Shown: positions 33,623 through 42,578 of the stretch, piece by piece
How the letters are laid out: each line of letters opens with the position of its first letter
Numbering within the stretch: position 1 is the first letter of the stretch
DNA from: Palsa-504 sp050011155
Lineage (GTDB): Bacteria > Actinomycetota > Actinomycetes > Streptosporangiales > Streptosporangiaceae
Assembly (NCBI GenBank): GCA_050011155.1
Contig: JBEKJP010000003.1
Coordinates: 1-64,000 of the forward strand
DNA: 64,000 nt
Direction of reading: 5' to 3'
Made by a program: the position numbers and the translations under genes
The notes under the pieces: model-generated
Seen by the model: the letters and a program-made list of their open reading frames with translations, nothing else
Told to the model about the DNA's origin: nothing
Database searches by the model: none

Positions 33623-35693
33623 GTCCGGTGTGGTACGCGGCGAACGCCAGCGTGTCCCCGGCCAGCCCGGCCATCCGGCTCACCGCCCGGGCCCCATGCC
33701 CCACCTGTCCCTCGGCCCGCAGCAGCACCGGCCGCTCCGAGCCGGCCACCGCGTACTGCAGCGCGGCGCACATCTTGTAGGCGTGCACCGGGTCGACCCG
33801 GGTGTCGTTGGCGAACACGGTGAACAGCACGGCCGGGTAGGCCGTCCCCGGCACCACGTGGTGGTACGGCGAGTACCCCAGCAGCCAGCCGAGCTGCTCG
33901 GGGTCCGAGGCCGAGCCGTACTCGACGTTCCACGTCTGGCCAAGGCCGAACCTCTCGTACCGCACCATATCCAGCAGCGGCGCGGAGCAGATGACGGCGG
34001 CGTAAAGATCAGGCCGCTGCGTCAGCGCCGCCCCCACCAGCAGCCCGCCGTTCGACCCGCCGGAGATGGCCAGCTGCCCCGGCGTCGTCCAGCCGTCCCC
34101 GATCAGCGCCTCGGCCGCGGCGTGGAAGTCGTCGAAGACGTTCTGCTTCGCCTCCAGCATGCCGGCCCGGTGCCACTGCTCGCCTTCCTCGTTGCCGCCG
34201 CGCAGGTTGGCTACCGCGTACACGCCGCCCGCCGCCACCCAGGTCAAGATGTTGGGCGAGTAGGCCGGCGTCAAGGAGATGTCGAACCCGCCGTACCCGT
34301 ACAAGATGGCCGGACGCGGGCCCTCCGGAGCGGCGCCGGAGCTGATGACGAGCATCCGCACCGACGTCCCGTCCTTGGACTGGTACGTCACCTGCCGGGC
34401 CGTCACCGCCGGGACCCGCACGCTGCCCGGCGCGGCGGCCCAGGTGGTCACCGAGGAATCCCGCGCGTCGAACCGCAGCACCACCATCGGCGTCGTGTAG
34501 TCGGTGTAGGCGAACCAGGCCTCATGCCCGCCCTCGGGCCGCTCGCCCAGGCCACCCGCGGTCCCGAGCCCGGGCAGCGGCACCGCGCCGATCCGCTCGC
34601 CCGTGGCCAGGTCGTGCACGGTGATCTCGCTGAGCGCGTGCCGGGTCCACCCGGCCAGCAGCACCGGGCGGTCCAGTTCGGCCCCGTCCAGGATGGCGTA
34701 CCCGCTCAGCACCGCCTCGGGATCCTCCGCGATCAGGTCACGCCAGGAGTCAGGACCAGGAGCCGAGGGGTCGGCCACCGCGATCCGGCCCCGCGGGGCA
34801 CCGAGGTCGGTGAACACGTAGAACCGGCCGTCCCGGCCCGTCCGGATGCCGGTCTGCGCGTCCACCCCCTCCTGGACCACCCGCAGGTCGGGCGCGGCCG
34901 GGTCGGACTCGGACAGGTCGGCGACCCACAGGTCGTTGCGCGGCGCGGTGCCCCGCGAGGCGCTGATGAACAGCCAGCGCCCGTCCCGGCTGACCGAGGC
35001 GCCGTAGTAGTTCGTCTTCTCCAGGCCCGCGCCGAAGATCAGCGTGTCCTCGTCCGCCGGGGTGCCGACCTGGTGCAGGTAGACCCGCCGGTGATACTGG
35101 CTCTCCCCGGCGGGCACCGCCGACGGCGGCAGCTTGCGGGTGTAGTAGAAGGCCTTGCCGCCGGGCAGCCAGGCCACGCCGGAGTACCGGCACCGGTCGA
35201 TCGGCCCGTCCACCACCGCGCGGGTGGTGACATCCAGAACCCGCAGCAGCGACTCCTCGTCGCCGCCCTCGGAGAGCTGGTACGCCAGCAGCCGCCCCTC
35301 CTTGTCCGGCTGCCAGGCGTCCAGCGTGGTCACCCCGGACGGGTCGATGGCGATCGGGTCGACCAGCACCTCGGGCGGCCCGTCGCCGACCTGCGTGTAC
35401 AGCGCGCCGTGCTCGGCGCCCGGGTCGCGCCGGGTGAAGAACCGCCGCTCGCCCCGCCAGGCCGGCGTTCCGACGTGCCCGGTGCCCAGCAATTCGCGCA
35501 CCTGGGCGGCCAGCTGGTCCCGGCCGGGCAACTCCTCCCGGTACGAGGCGAACAGGCTGGCCTGCTCGGCAAGCCACCCATCCCGTTCGGCACCTTGGTC
35601 TTCCATCCATCGGTAGGGGTCACTGACCTGATGACCGCCGATGTCCTCGGTGAGATCGAGCCGGCGCGCCGCCGGATACCGCAGCTCCGTCAA
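33612..35693 (-). CDS. Prolyl oligopeptidase family serine peptidase (S9A)
   Basis: An N-terminal beta-propeller is followed by an alpha/beta hydrolase domain. The nucleophile Ser lies in GGSNGG, Asp in FANDTRVDPVHAYK and His in GQVGHGARA. The start region DIGGHQVSDPYRWMED matches the family. Length is about 693 residues. The TTG at 35693 was chosen because GGGGAGG precedes it by five bases; an earlier TTG at 35738 has no such site but would add 15 residues. It cleaves short peptides after proline, probably in the cytoplasm, as no signal peptide is seen. Confidence 0.9.
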   Translation of the reverse strand: MTELRYPAARRLDLTEDIGGHQVSDPYRWMEDQGAERDGWLAEQASLFASYREELPGRDQLAAQVRELLGTGHVGTPAWRGERRFFTRRDPGAEHGALYTQVGDGPPEVLVDPIAIDPSGVTTLDAWQPDKEGRLLAYQLSEGGDEESLLRVLDVTTRAVVDGPIDRCRYSGVAWLPGGKAFYYTRKLPPSAVPAGESQYHRRVYLHQVGTPADEDTLIFGAGLEKTNYYGASVSRDGRWLFISASRGTAPRNDLWVADLSESDPAAPDLRVVQEGVDAQTGIRTGRDGRFYVFTDLGAPRGRIAVADPSAPGPDSWRDLIAEDPEAVLSGYAILDGAELDRPVLLAGWTRHALSEITVHDLATGERIGAVPLPGLGTAGGLGERPEGGHEAWFAYTDYTTPMVVLRFDARDSSVTTWAAAPGSVRVPAVTARQVTYQSKDGTSVRMLVISSGAAPEGPRPAILYGYGGFDISLTPAYSPNILTWVAAGGVYAVANLRGGNEEGEQWHRAGMLEAKQNVFDDFHAAAEALIGDGWTTPGQLAISGGSNGGLLVGAALTQRPDLYAAVICSAPLLDMVRYERFGLGQTWNVEYGSASDPEQLGWLLGYSPYHHVVPGTAYPAVLFTVFANDTRVDPVHAYKMCAALQYAVAGSERPVLLRAEGQVGHGARAVSRMAGLAGDTLAFAAYHTGLTL

Positions 35694-35830
35694 GACTTCC
35701 TCCCCGTGCCCATGCAGGCACTCTATGGTCTCCGGCAACTTGTATTCTTATGAGGTGGCGGATGAGCGTACCAGGCGACACACTGGGAGCATGAGGTTCA
35801 GATAGCCGGCCTACTTCAGCGGGAGGTGCG

Positions 35831-36343
35831 GTGCGACGAGTGCTGCTGCTCAACGTGACGTATGAACCGCTGACCACCGTGGGCCTGCGCAGAGCCGTGT
35901 GCCTCGTGCTCGGCGGTAAAGCCGAGGTAGTGCACGATGACGTGGCCGGTGCCGTCCTGCACGCCGCCACGGTGGCCCTGACGATGCCGTCGGTGATCCG
36001 GCTGAGCCGCTACGTTCGCGTCCCCTACCGCAACCGGGTGCCGCTGACCCGCGCCGCACTGATGCGCCGGGACAACTACAAGTGCGCCTACTGCGGCCGC
36101 AAGGCCGAGACCATCGACCACGTGATCCCGCGCAGCCGGGGCGGCCAGCACGCCTGGGAGAACTGCGTCGCGTCCTGCACCATCTGCAACCACCGCAAGG
36201 CGGATCGGTTCCTCGAGGAACTCGGCTGGACGCTGGCGGTACCGCCCGCGGTACCACGTGGCGCCCACTGGCGGCTGGTGGGCGCGCAGCACGACGGCGA
36301 CCCCCAGTGGGCCGCCTATTTGCGTGAGCCCTCTGCTGCCTGA
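35831..36343 (+). CDS. HNH endonuclease domain protein
   Basis: The central HNH motif is well kept: KCAYCGRKAETIDHVIPRSRGG followed by WENCVASCTICNHRKADR, two CxxC zinc pairs framing the His active site. The N-terminal part (VLLLNVTYEPLTTVGLRRAVCLVL) is the conserved lead of a small actinobacterial HNH family of about 170 residues. GGAGGT precedes the GTG start. Its cellular role is not known. It is intact, unlike the nuclease remnants at 14951-15606. Confidence 0.9.
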   Translation: MRRVLLLNVTYEPLTTVGLRRAVCLVLGGKAEVVHDDVAGAVLHAATVALTMPSVIRLSRYVRVPYRNRVPLTRAALMRRDNYKCAYCGRKAETIDHVIPRSRGGQHAWENCVASCTICNHRKADRFLEELGWTLAVPPAVPRGAHWRLVGAQHDGDPQWAAYLREPSAA

Positions 36344-37635
36344 GAACCACCTGCTGCCTGAGAACCACCTGCTGCCTGAACGACGTCCTCTGCAGGAGCG
36401 TCCTCGGTGGCGCCGAGCGCGCGGAATTCCCGCTGCGTCAGCCCGAACAGCACGGCCACCGCGACCAGCGCCCCGGCCACCGGGAAGAACGGCACCGGGC
36501 CGAGGTGGCGGACCAGCACGCCCGACACCGCCACCGACAACGGGAAGCTGCCGAACGCGCAGAGCATCACCATTCCCATCACCCGCCCGAGCACCCCGGG
36601 GGAGACCCAGCGCTGCATCACGGTCAGGAAGGTGACGTTGCCGAGCCCGTTGCAGGCGCCGGCCAGGCAGAGGAACGCGGCCGCCCCGGCTTCTCCGCCC
36701 AGGTAGGGGACGAGCGCGAGGCAGGCGGACTCGACCAGGAAAATGACCGAGGCGAAGACGACCGGCGCGCGCAGGCCACCCGTCCGGGCCGCGGCGAGCG
36801 TGCCGGCGACCCCGCCGACGGCCAGGCAGGCCAGCAGCGCGCCGTAGCCGGCCGCGCCGAACTTGGCGTGCGCCAGCGCGGGCAGCGCCACGTCGCCCAT
36901 TCCGCCGCTGGCCAGGTTGGCCGCGATCACCACGACCAGCACGACCTGCAGCGCCCGGGACCGGCGCAGCAGCGCCAGCGCGCCCTCCGGCGGGGCTTCG
37001 GCGCCCTCAGGCTGCGCCGGTGCCTCGCCGCCGGGAGCCTTCACCCTGATCATCAGCAAGCTAAGGGCCGATATACCGAACGACGCGGCGTCCAGCCCGA
37101 ATGCCGCCGTCGACGTATGGGTGGCCGCGACCAGGCCCCCGCCGAGCGCCGGTCCTAGCAGCGATCCAGCCTGGAGGGTCGCGGTGGACAGCGCGTTCCC
37201 GGCCGCCAGTTGCTCGCCGTCGAGCAGGGACGGCATGATCGCCACAGAAGCCGGGATGAACAGCCCCTCCCCGGCCCCGATGAGCGCCGCGATCGGCCCC
37301 AGCGCGGCCAGCGAGGCGACGTGCCTGGCGGCCAGGACCGCCAGCACGGCCACCAGCACGCACCGGGCGACGTCGGCCAGGAGCATCAGCGGGCGCGATC
37401 CCAGCTTGTCGGCCAGCACCCCGCCGACCGGGAGCAGCACCGTACGGGGCACGCCGTAGCAGGCCAGCACGGTGCCGAGCAGGATCACGCCGCCGTGCTC
37501 GGAGAGCACCAGCCAGGGCAGCGCCACCGCGTAGCAGTAGTCGCCGATGGTCGAGGCGAACTGCCCGCCGCACAGCAGCCGGAAGTTCCGCACGCCCAGC
37601 GGGCCCGAACCCAGGGCGCGCCATCCAGCCTTCAT
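36316..37635 (-). CDS. MFS efflux transporter
   Basis: About twelve membrane segments are visible. The conserved loop between TM2 and TM3 reads GGVLADKLGSRPLMLLAD, the A-motif of the major facilitator superfamily. The C-terminal tail (QAAGGSQAAGGSQAAEGS) is repetitive and encoded by an 18-bp tandem repeat. ATGA overlap with the upstream ArsR-type gene shows one operon. The pairing suggests repressor-controlled drug or metabolite export. The 3' end overlaps the converging HNH gene by 28 bases. Confidence 0.88.
   Translation of the reverse strand: MKAGWRALGSGPLGVRNFRLLCGGQFASTIGDYCYAVALPWLVLSEHGGVILLGTVLACYGVPRTVLLPVGGVLADKLGSRPLMLLADVARCVLVAVLAVLAARHVASLAALGPIAALIGAGEGLFIPASVAIMPSLLDGEQLAAGNALSTATLQAGSLLGPALGGGLVAATHTSTAAFGLDAASFGISALSLLMIRVKAPGGEAPAQPEGAEAPPEGALALLRRSRALQVVLVVVIAANLASGGMGDVALPALAHAKFGAAGYGALLACLAVGGVAGTLAAARTGGLRAPVVFASVIFLVESACLALVPYLGGEAGAAAFLCLAGACNGLGNVTFLTVMQRWVSPGVLGRVMGMVMLCAFGSFPLSVAVSGVLVRHLGPVPFFPVAGALVAVAVLFGLTQREFRALGATEDAPAEDVVQAAGGSQAAGGSQAAEGSRK
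36333..36384. repeat. 18-bp tandem repeat at two converging gene ends
   Basis: CTGCTGCCTGAGAACCAC occurs at 36333-36350 and 36351-36368, with a partial third copy to about 36384. It encodes the last residues of the MFS protein (minus strand) and spans the stop codon of the HNH gene (plus strand). Confidence 0.9.
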
Positions 37636-38237
37636 CGCTCGTCCTCCTCGGGGCCGAACCAGGGGAACATGTCGAGCATGACCCGGACCGGTCGCGCCCC
37701 GGCCGGCCGTTCGCCGGGATCCAGCCGCACGTAGGGCGCCATGACCTCGATCACCTGCTCCCGCATCCGCTGCAGTTCCTCCGGCGTCACGTGCGCCACG
37801 CTGAACAGTTCGCCGACCGCGGCCTGCCAGTCCGCCGGATACTCGGACGCGCGCGCCACGTACCTAACCCGGATCTCCTCGGCCGCGGCGCGCATGTTCT
37901 CGACCAGGAGACGGCTGGCCAGCGTGGTGGCGGGCGGCACGTCCGGGCCCTCGGTGATGTGGAACGCGAGCATGCGGGCCCGCCACGGACGTTCCCGCCC
38001 GTCGGCGGCGCTGTCGGGATCTTCCTCGACCAGGCCGTAACGCGCCAGCGTGCGCAGGTGGTAGCTGCAGGCCGAGGGGGAGAGCCCCGCTATCTCCGCG
38101 CACTCGGTCGCCGTCGCCGCGCCCCGCAGCCCCAGGTGCGTCCAGATCGCGATCCGGGCCGGATGAGCCAGCGCCCGCATCGTCTTCGGATCGGTCAGCT
38201 GGACCGGATTCCCCAGCGTCCCCAGTTCTTCTGTCAT
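37632..38237 (-). CDS. ArsR-type winged-helix repressor
   Basis: The 201-residue protein has the winged helix-turn-helix MRALAHPARIAIWTHLGL, ATECAEIAGLSPSACSYHLRTLARYGLVEE, typical of the HTH_20 subgroup. The rest is a helical effector/dimer region. The gene overlaps the MFS transporter by four bases. A 32-bp palindrome directly before its start (38240-38271) covers the promoter, so it probably represses its own operon. Confidence 0.9.
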   Translation of the reverse strand: MTEELGTLGNPVQLTDPKTMRALAHPARIAIWTHLGLRGAATATECAEIAGLSPSACSYHLRTLARYGLVEEDPDSAADGRERPWRARMLAFHITEGPDVPPATTLASRLLVENMRAAAEEIRVRYVARASEYPADWQAAVGELFSVAHVTPEELQRMREQVIEVMAPYVRLDPGERPAGARPVRVMLDMFPWFGPEEDER

Positions 38238-38273
38238 ACGTGAAAGAGTACTTTCGAAGTAACTCTTTCACAA
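38238..38273 (-). promoter_or_regulatory. Leaderless promoter with overlapping ArsR operator
   Basis: On the minus strand TTGTGA (38273-38268), a 17-base spacer and TACTCT (38250-38245) are followed by seven bases and the ATG. Over it lies the inverted repeat GTGAAAGAGT (38240-38249) / ACTCTTTCAC (38262-38271). No room for a ribosome-binding site exists. This fits autorepression of a leaderless arsR-mfs operon. Confidence 0.75.
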
Positions 38274-38348
38274 TAGGATTAAGCTTCCCAGTTCACCCGA
38301 TAGCTCGTTCGAGGTCGTGCCTGGTTCACTGGCACAGGGCTGGGCGAC

Positions 38349-38597
38349 TTGTTCCGTGAACTCGGCGACCTCGCTCTTGCCGTGGTCGGTTACAGCGTGC
38401 TCGGGATGGCTCTGGGGCAGTTCGTCCGGTCGGCGGTGTTCGCGGTCATCATCGGCTTCGCCTGGTTCATCGCCGTCGCCTCTGGCGGGGCCGAAGGAGT
38501 GAGCTACGGGCACGGGCTGATCCTCAGCGCCGTCTACCTAGTCGCGGCGATCACGGCCACCATGACGGTCTTCCTCCGCAGCGACGTAACCGCCTAG
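38349..38597 (+). pseudogene. Remnant of an ABC-2-type membrane permease
   Basis: The 82-residue frame has three hydrophobic segments (ALAVVGYSVLGMALGQFV, AVFAVIIGFAWFIAVAS, LILSAVYLVAAITATMTVF). They resemble the C-terminal part of ABC-2 permeases (YSVLGMALG..RS..AVI.GFAW). The only start is a TTG, and an in-frame stop lies upstream at 38301-38303. The partner ATPase gene and the N-terminal half are missing. It overlaps the converging gene by 60 bases. I treat it as a fragment. Confidence 0.5.
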
Positions 38598-39230
38598 CAA
38601 CTGCCGGCGGGCAGAGTGGGTTAGGGTTCGCCGGGCATTCTCGTCTCCGAGATCCGCCCTGAGACGCATCACATCCATTTGATGCTGGCCGTAGGTGGGC
38701 TCCCAGCTCGATGCCAGCAGTTCAGGGTGATCGGTCAGGAGCTCGCGCAGTTCGTCCAGGCCGCCCTGTTCGGCCAGCCATCCGGCCAGGTGATGCAGAG
38801 CGTGAGGATCACCCGCCCCGGCTCGCCGCCGTAGCTCGTCCGCCTCGTCGCGCTCGGCCAGCCAGCGAGCCAGCCAGAGCTGCGCGATGTCGTCGTCAGC
38901 GTCGGCGAGCGGGCGGATCACCGTAATGGCCTCGTCGATCCGGCGACGGTCAGACAGCCAGGTGGCGAGCTGGCGCCGGGCGTGGTCGTCTCCCGCCTCC
39001 GCGTGCTGGCGGAGTTCATCGATGCGGTCGTTCTCGGCCAGCAGATACGCCCGCCACCAGTGCGCCTGATCCTCGGGGAGAGCATCCTGCGGTCCGGCGG
39101 CGATCTGGCCGGCCGGGTCCGGCCCGGTCTCCCGCTGGGTCTCGACCGCTCGCCGCGCCCTGGTGTACGACTCGCCCGTTTCAGCCGCTCGGTTACGCGC
39201 TGCCTTCTTCGCGGCCTTGTCCCGCGTCAT
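38538..39230 (-). CDS. Helical-repeat protein of unknown function
   Basis: The 230-residue protein begins MTRDKAAKKAARNRAAE, a basic helix seen in many actinobacterial proteins of unknown role. The rest is built from degenerate ~35-residue helical repeats (DELRRRAGAGDPHALHHLAGWLAEQ and similar), rich in Asp, Glu, Arg and Trp, like a TPR/Sel1-type scaffold. No catalytic motif is visible. Stretches RHARRQLATWLSDRR-like suggest protein-protein contact. I do not recognise its function. Confidence 0.65.
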   Translation of the reverse strand: MTRDKAAKKAARNRAAETGESYTRARRAVETQRETGPDPAGQIAAGPQDALPEDQAHWWRAYLLAENDRIDELRQHAEAGDDHARRQLATWLSDRRRIDEAITVIRPLADADDDIAQLWLARWLAERDEADELRRRAGAGDPHALHHLAGWLAEQGGLDELRELLTDHPELLASSWEPTYGQHQMDVMRLRADLGDENARRTLTHSARRQLLGGYVAAEEDRHGGRDRRD

Positions 39231-39411
39231 GATCGCTTCTTCCGGCGCGCCGCCCGCGCCAGCCCGCCCGTCAGATCATGAGCCAAACCGGTACACGCGA
39301 GGCTTGGCCCCTTGTCCTCGTGGCCGTTCTGGCGCGGGCCGAACAGCTCGGAAGCGGGCAGGCGTGCTGCTGCCTGAGAACAGGATATCGTTCGCAGCGG
39401 CAATCAGCGGA

Positions 39412-41064
39412 TCAGTACACGCAGGGAATGCCGTACTTGGCGTTGGCCTTGACGGTCACCGCCCCGCCGGCCTGGCCGTTGTTCACCGCCGAGGTCGCGC
39501 CGGCCGAAGGCGCCGCGGCCGAGGCGGACGAGGTAGCGCTGATGCCCGTGGGCACCGCGGTGGAGGTCGTGCCGAGCAGTACCTCCACGTGCCCGGCCGC
39601 CACCGAACTGGCCGCCGTGGCGGTCGTCCCGAAGTACCCCGCGATCTTCTTCGCGTTGGCGGCCGCCCCGGTGCCGTAGAACACCTGGGTGGCTGACTGA
39701 ACGGTCTGCGTCTGCGCCGCCGGGGTGCCGACCGCGCCGGCCTTGTAACCAGCCGAGACGAGCGCCTGCGACACCGCCGCGGCCAGCTGGTTCGTGGTGC
39801 CCCCGTTGTACACGTCGACCGTGACCGTGGCGGGCGGCGGGATCGGGCTGGTACTGGCCGGCTTTTTCTTGGCGGCCGGCGTGCCCGCGGCGGGCTGGCT
39901 GAACGCGGTCTGGACGAGGTTCCTGACGTAAGGCAGGTTGACGATATCGACGTCCTGCGGTACCCCGTTGACCGGGACATCGTTCTGCGTGGTCACGATG
40001 GGCAGCGTGCTGAGGGACAGATTCTTCCCGGTCAGGGCGTGCATCTCGCTGGCGAACTCGAGCAGGTTCCAGCCGCCCGAGGCGATCATGTAACGCGTGG
40101 CCACGTCGAGCAGGCTGGTGAGCTGGCCGAGGTCGGTCAGCGCGCCCTCGTGGGCGAGGTCCCAGATGACGTAGTCGATGACCGCCTGCTGGCGGTGGGT
40201 GCGGTCCAGATCCCCGTTGGGCAGGTTGTCCCGCTCCCGGACGAACGCCAGGGCCTGCGCGGCGTCCAGGTGGAGGTAGCCCCCGTGGGGCTGGTTGAAG
40301 CCGGAGTTGGTGTCGTGGAGGTTCCGGCCGCCGTCCCACGGCTTCACGCACGCCTCGATCCCGTGGAAGGCCTGAGCCAGGGCGTAGAACCCGGCCAGGT
40401 TCACCTCGGCGAAATGGTCGATGTGCTCGCCGGTGACCGCGGAGACCGTGGCGATCGCGGCCGCCTGCCCTGCCTCGTTGGCCAGGAAGTAGCGCCGATC
40501 CTTGCTCATGGACGAGCTGGCGGTCTGGTTCAGGCTCTGGGCCCAGGCCAGGCCGTATGCCTGGTCGATCTTTCCCTCGGACTCGCCGTCGTACGGCTGG
40601 GGGAAGGTGACCAGGTCATCGCGCGGGATCGAGAAACCGACCGCCTTCTGGCCGCCCGCGAAGATATGGATCAGGATCAGGGTGTTCGTGTCCTGGCCGC
40701 CGACGCCGTCGAACTCGACACCCTGCACACTGCCGGCGTGCATCGCGGCGAGGAGCTTGGCGGGCAAGATGTTGCCGTCGTAGTCGGTCCGGCTTTCCAG
40801 GCCCATCAGCAAGATGTTCATCGCGCCGGTCTGCGGGCCGCCGGTGTCCACGTTGGAGCTGGCCAAGCCGCCGACCTGGCGCTCCACGTAGTGGGCGTAA
40901 CCCGCTACCACCAGCACGACAGCGGCGAGCGCGCAGCTCACCGCGTATCCGATCGTGCTCCCGACCTTCCGCCAGCCGCGCGACCTGACCACTCCCTTTC
41001 TTCCCGCCCGGGCTCTCACCGTCAGGCGGGAGGCTACCCGGCGAACACCAGCGAGGTATGACAT
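39412..41064 (-). CDS. LytR-CpsA-Psr (LCP) family protein with LytR_C domain
   Basis: The N-terminal cytoplasmic part is basic, followed by one membrane segment (about residues 35-60, GYAVSCALAAVVLVVAGYA). The LCP domain follows: NILLMGLESR, DTNTLILIHI, VGFSIPRDDLVTFP with the catalytic Arg/Asp, and RERDNLPNGDLDRTHRQQAVIDYV. A C-terminal LytR_C domain (VTVDVYNGGTTNQLAAAV) is separated by a Pro/Lys-rich linker. LCP enzymes attach arabinogalactan or teichoic-type polymers to peptidoglycan at the outer face of the membrane. The 39231-39411 gap before the next gene has no supported feature. Confidence 0.92.
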   Translation of the reverse strand: MSYLAGVRRVASRLTVRARAGRKGVVRSRGWRKVGSTIGYAVSCALAAVVLVVAGYAHYVERQVGGLASSNVDTGGPQTGAMNILLMGLESRTDYDGNILPAKLLAAMHAGSVQGVEFDGVGGQDTNTLILIHIFAGGQKAVGFSIPRDDLVTFPQPYDGESEGKIDQAYGLAWAQSLNQTASSSMSKDRRYFLANEAGQAAAIATVSAVTGEHIDHFAEVNLAGFYALAQAFHGIEACVKPWDGGRNLHDTNSGFNQPHGGYLHLDAAQALAFVRERDNLPNGDLDRTHRQQAVIDYVIWDLAHEGALTDLGQLTSLLDVATRYMIASGGWNLLEFASEMHALTGKNLSLSTLPIVTTQNDVPVNGVPQDVDIVNLPYVRNLVQTAFSQPAAGTPAAKKKPASTSPIPPPATVTVDVYNGGTTNQLAAAVSQALVSAGYKAGAVGTPAAQTQTVQSATQVFYGTGAAANAKKIAGYFGTTATAASSVAAGHVEVLLGTTSTAVPTGISATSSASAAAPSAGATSAVNNGQAGGAVTVKANAKYGIPCVY

Positions 41065-41187
41065 TTCGGGTGATCCGCACCAGTGGTCACAGGACGGTAA
41101 GCCAATCGTCCGGCACCATGGGCGGCCGCCACTCCTCGCGCGGGATCATGAATACTGGTGTGTTCGCGTGTCATAGGAGGTGCGTTA

Positions 41188-41934
41188 GTGGGAGACGAAC
41201 GCCAGCGGGAAACCCCCTCCGGCCTCCGGCCGTCGGGGGCCGGTCATTTCGGCCATCCGCCTGCCGAGGTGCCCGCGGAAGTGCACGAGCGCCGCGCCGC
41301 CGTGGCCGAACTGGGGGCCGAGCTGCGGACGCTGGCTGACCTGCTCACTCGCACCGAGGCCGGGACCGACGCGCTCCGGGACGGCGCGCGGCGGCTGCGG
41401 GAGATAACCCCGGCCCTGCGCGAGCGCCTCCGCGGCGCGACCGAGCCGGCCTCGGTGGACGACCTGATGGGCGGGGTCCGGATGTTCAATCCGGTCATCG
41501 GCCCGGGCAACGTGATCGCGCCGCCGCTGCGGATCGAGATCGGCGCGGACGGCGCCGAGGGCTGGTGCACGCTCGGCCAGATCTACGAGGGGCCGCCCAT
41601 GTACGGTCACGGCGGCGTGAGCGCGATGCTGATCGACCAGTTGCTCGGCCACGCCGCCGCGGCGTCCGGCCACCCCGGCGTGACTACGGACCTATCGGTC
41701 CGGTACCGGCGGCCGGTGCCGCTCGATGTCCCGCTCCGGGTCTGGGGCCGCGTGGTCAAAGTCGAGGGGCGCCGCATATCGGCCGTCGGCGGTATCACCA
41801 CCGCCGCCGCACCCGACGTCCCCCTGGTCGAGGCCGAGGCCCGGTTCGCCCAGCTCCGCCTCGATCAAGCTGGACGCCTGTTCAGCCGCCTGGCCAGCCC
41901 TGACGCCGCCAACCCCGACGTAGCCCACGACTAA
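41188..41934 (+). CDS. Hotdog-fold thioesterase-like protein
   Basis: The C-terminal half is a PaaI-type hotdog domain: GPPMYGHGGVSAMLIDQLLGHAA with the HGG motif, then TTDLSVRYRRPVPLDVPLRVWGRV. The N-terminal ~100 residues are helical and charged and may be a regulatory extension. The GTG at 41188 follows AGGAGG (41175-41180); it gives 248 residues. Such enzymes hydrolyse acyl-CoA thioesters in the cytoplasm. It diverges from the LCP gene. Confidence 0.85.
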   Translation: MGDERQRETPSGLRPSGAGHFGHPPAEVPAEVHERRAAVAELGAELRTLADLLTRTEAGTDALRDGARRLREITPALRERLRGATEPASVDDLMGGVRMFNPVIGPGNVIAPPLRIEIGADGAEGWCTLGQIYEGPPMYGHGGVSAMLIDQLLGHAAAASGHPGVTTDLSVRYRRPVPLDVPLRVWGRVVKVEGRRISAVGGITTAAAPDVPLVEAEARFAQLRLDQAGRLFSRLASPDAANPDVAHD

Positions 41935-41984
41935 CCAACCCCGCCACCACCGGCAGCACCGCGCTAATCCGCGTTCCGGACGCC

Positions 41985-42033
41985 ATGAAACTGGACTTCC
42001 AGTGCGCTAAACGCGCTGGAACCGGGGTTTCAT
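41985..42033. repeat. Palindromic intergenic element related to one at 58871
   Basis: ATGAAAC (41985-41991) pairs with GTTTCAT (42027-42033), and TTCCAG pairs with CTGGAA inside, separated by a symmetric 5x5 internal loop. Its right half, CTGGAACCGGGGTTTCA, matches CTGGAACCGCGGTTTCA at 58879-58895. It occupies the gap between the thioesterase gene and 42099. Confidence 0.75.
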
Positions 42034-42098
42034 CGCGTCGTGACGGCGCGCCCGGGCGCGGCGAAGCCGGGGAAGTCACGCCACCGAAGCCGGGGCTC

Positions 42099-42515
42099 TT
42101 AAAGGCTGATCCAGCCGGTGACGATGGGGGCCTGGTCGCTGCCGAGGCGGCAGCGCAGGCTGACCTGGCCGAACGGGACTTCCTCGGCGCTGAACCGGCC
42201 GAGCGAGTCAGTCTCCACGGTGATGACGCCATGGCCGTGCCTGATGTCCACCCCGGCTGACTGCCGGGGGATCAGCTGGCCGGTCAGCCGCCGGTAGTCT
42301 CCGCTGCCGGTGATCTCGAGTTCGATGGTCAGGCCGCTGGCCCGGAAGGACAGCTGCCGCCACTCCGGGCCGCCCCGCTCCGCCGAGCCGGGCGGGACCT
42401 CCGACGATAGGGCTTGGGGGTCAAGTTCGGCCGACCCAGCGTCGTGATGGTTCACGCTTAGTTCCTTCCCGTTGCCGGCCGTTACCGAACCGCGAACGTC
42501 AACACCCGTCCGCAC
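42099..42515 (-). CDS. Small hypothetical protein, beta-rich C-terminus
   Basis: The 138-residue frame has a disordered N-terminus and a C-terminal ~85 residues that look like an immunoglobulin-like or carboxypeptidase-regulatory beta fold (LTIELEITGSGDYRRLTGQLIPRQ, VITVETDSLGRFSAEEVPFGQVSL). No signal peptide is clear. An internal start near codon 21 (VNHHDAGSAEL) is possible. I do not recognise a family with certainty. It is the last gene before the rearranged sugar locus. Confidence 0.55.
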   Translation of the reverse strand: MRTGVDVRGSVTAGNGKELSVNHHDAGSAELDPQALSSEVPPGSAERGGPEWRQLSFRASGLTIELEITGSGDYRRLTGQLIPRQSAGVDIRHGHGVITVETDSLGRFSAEEVPFGQVSLRCRLGSDQAPIVTGWISL

Positions 42516-42578
42516 GCAAGCAGTCTATACCAGTCGACCATAGCCGACCGCTAGCGGCAACGACGATCTACGATCCAG

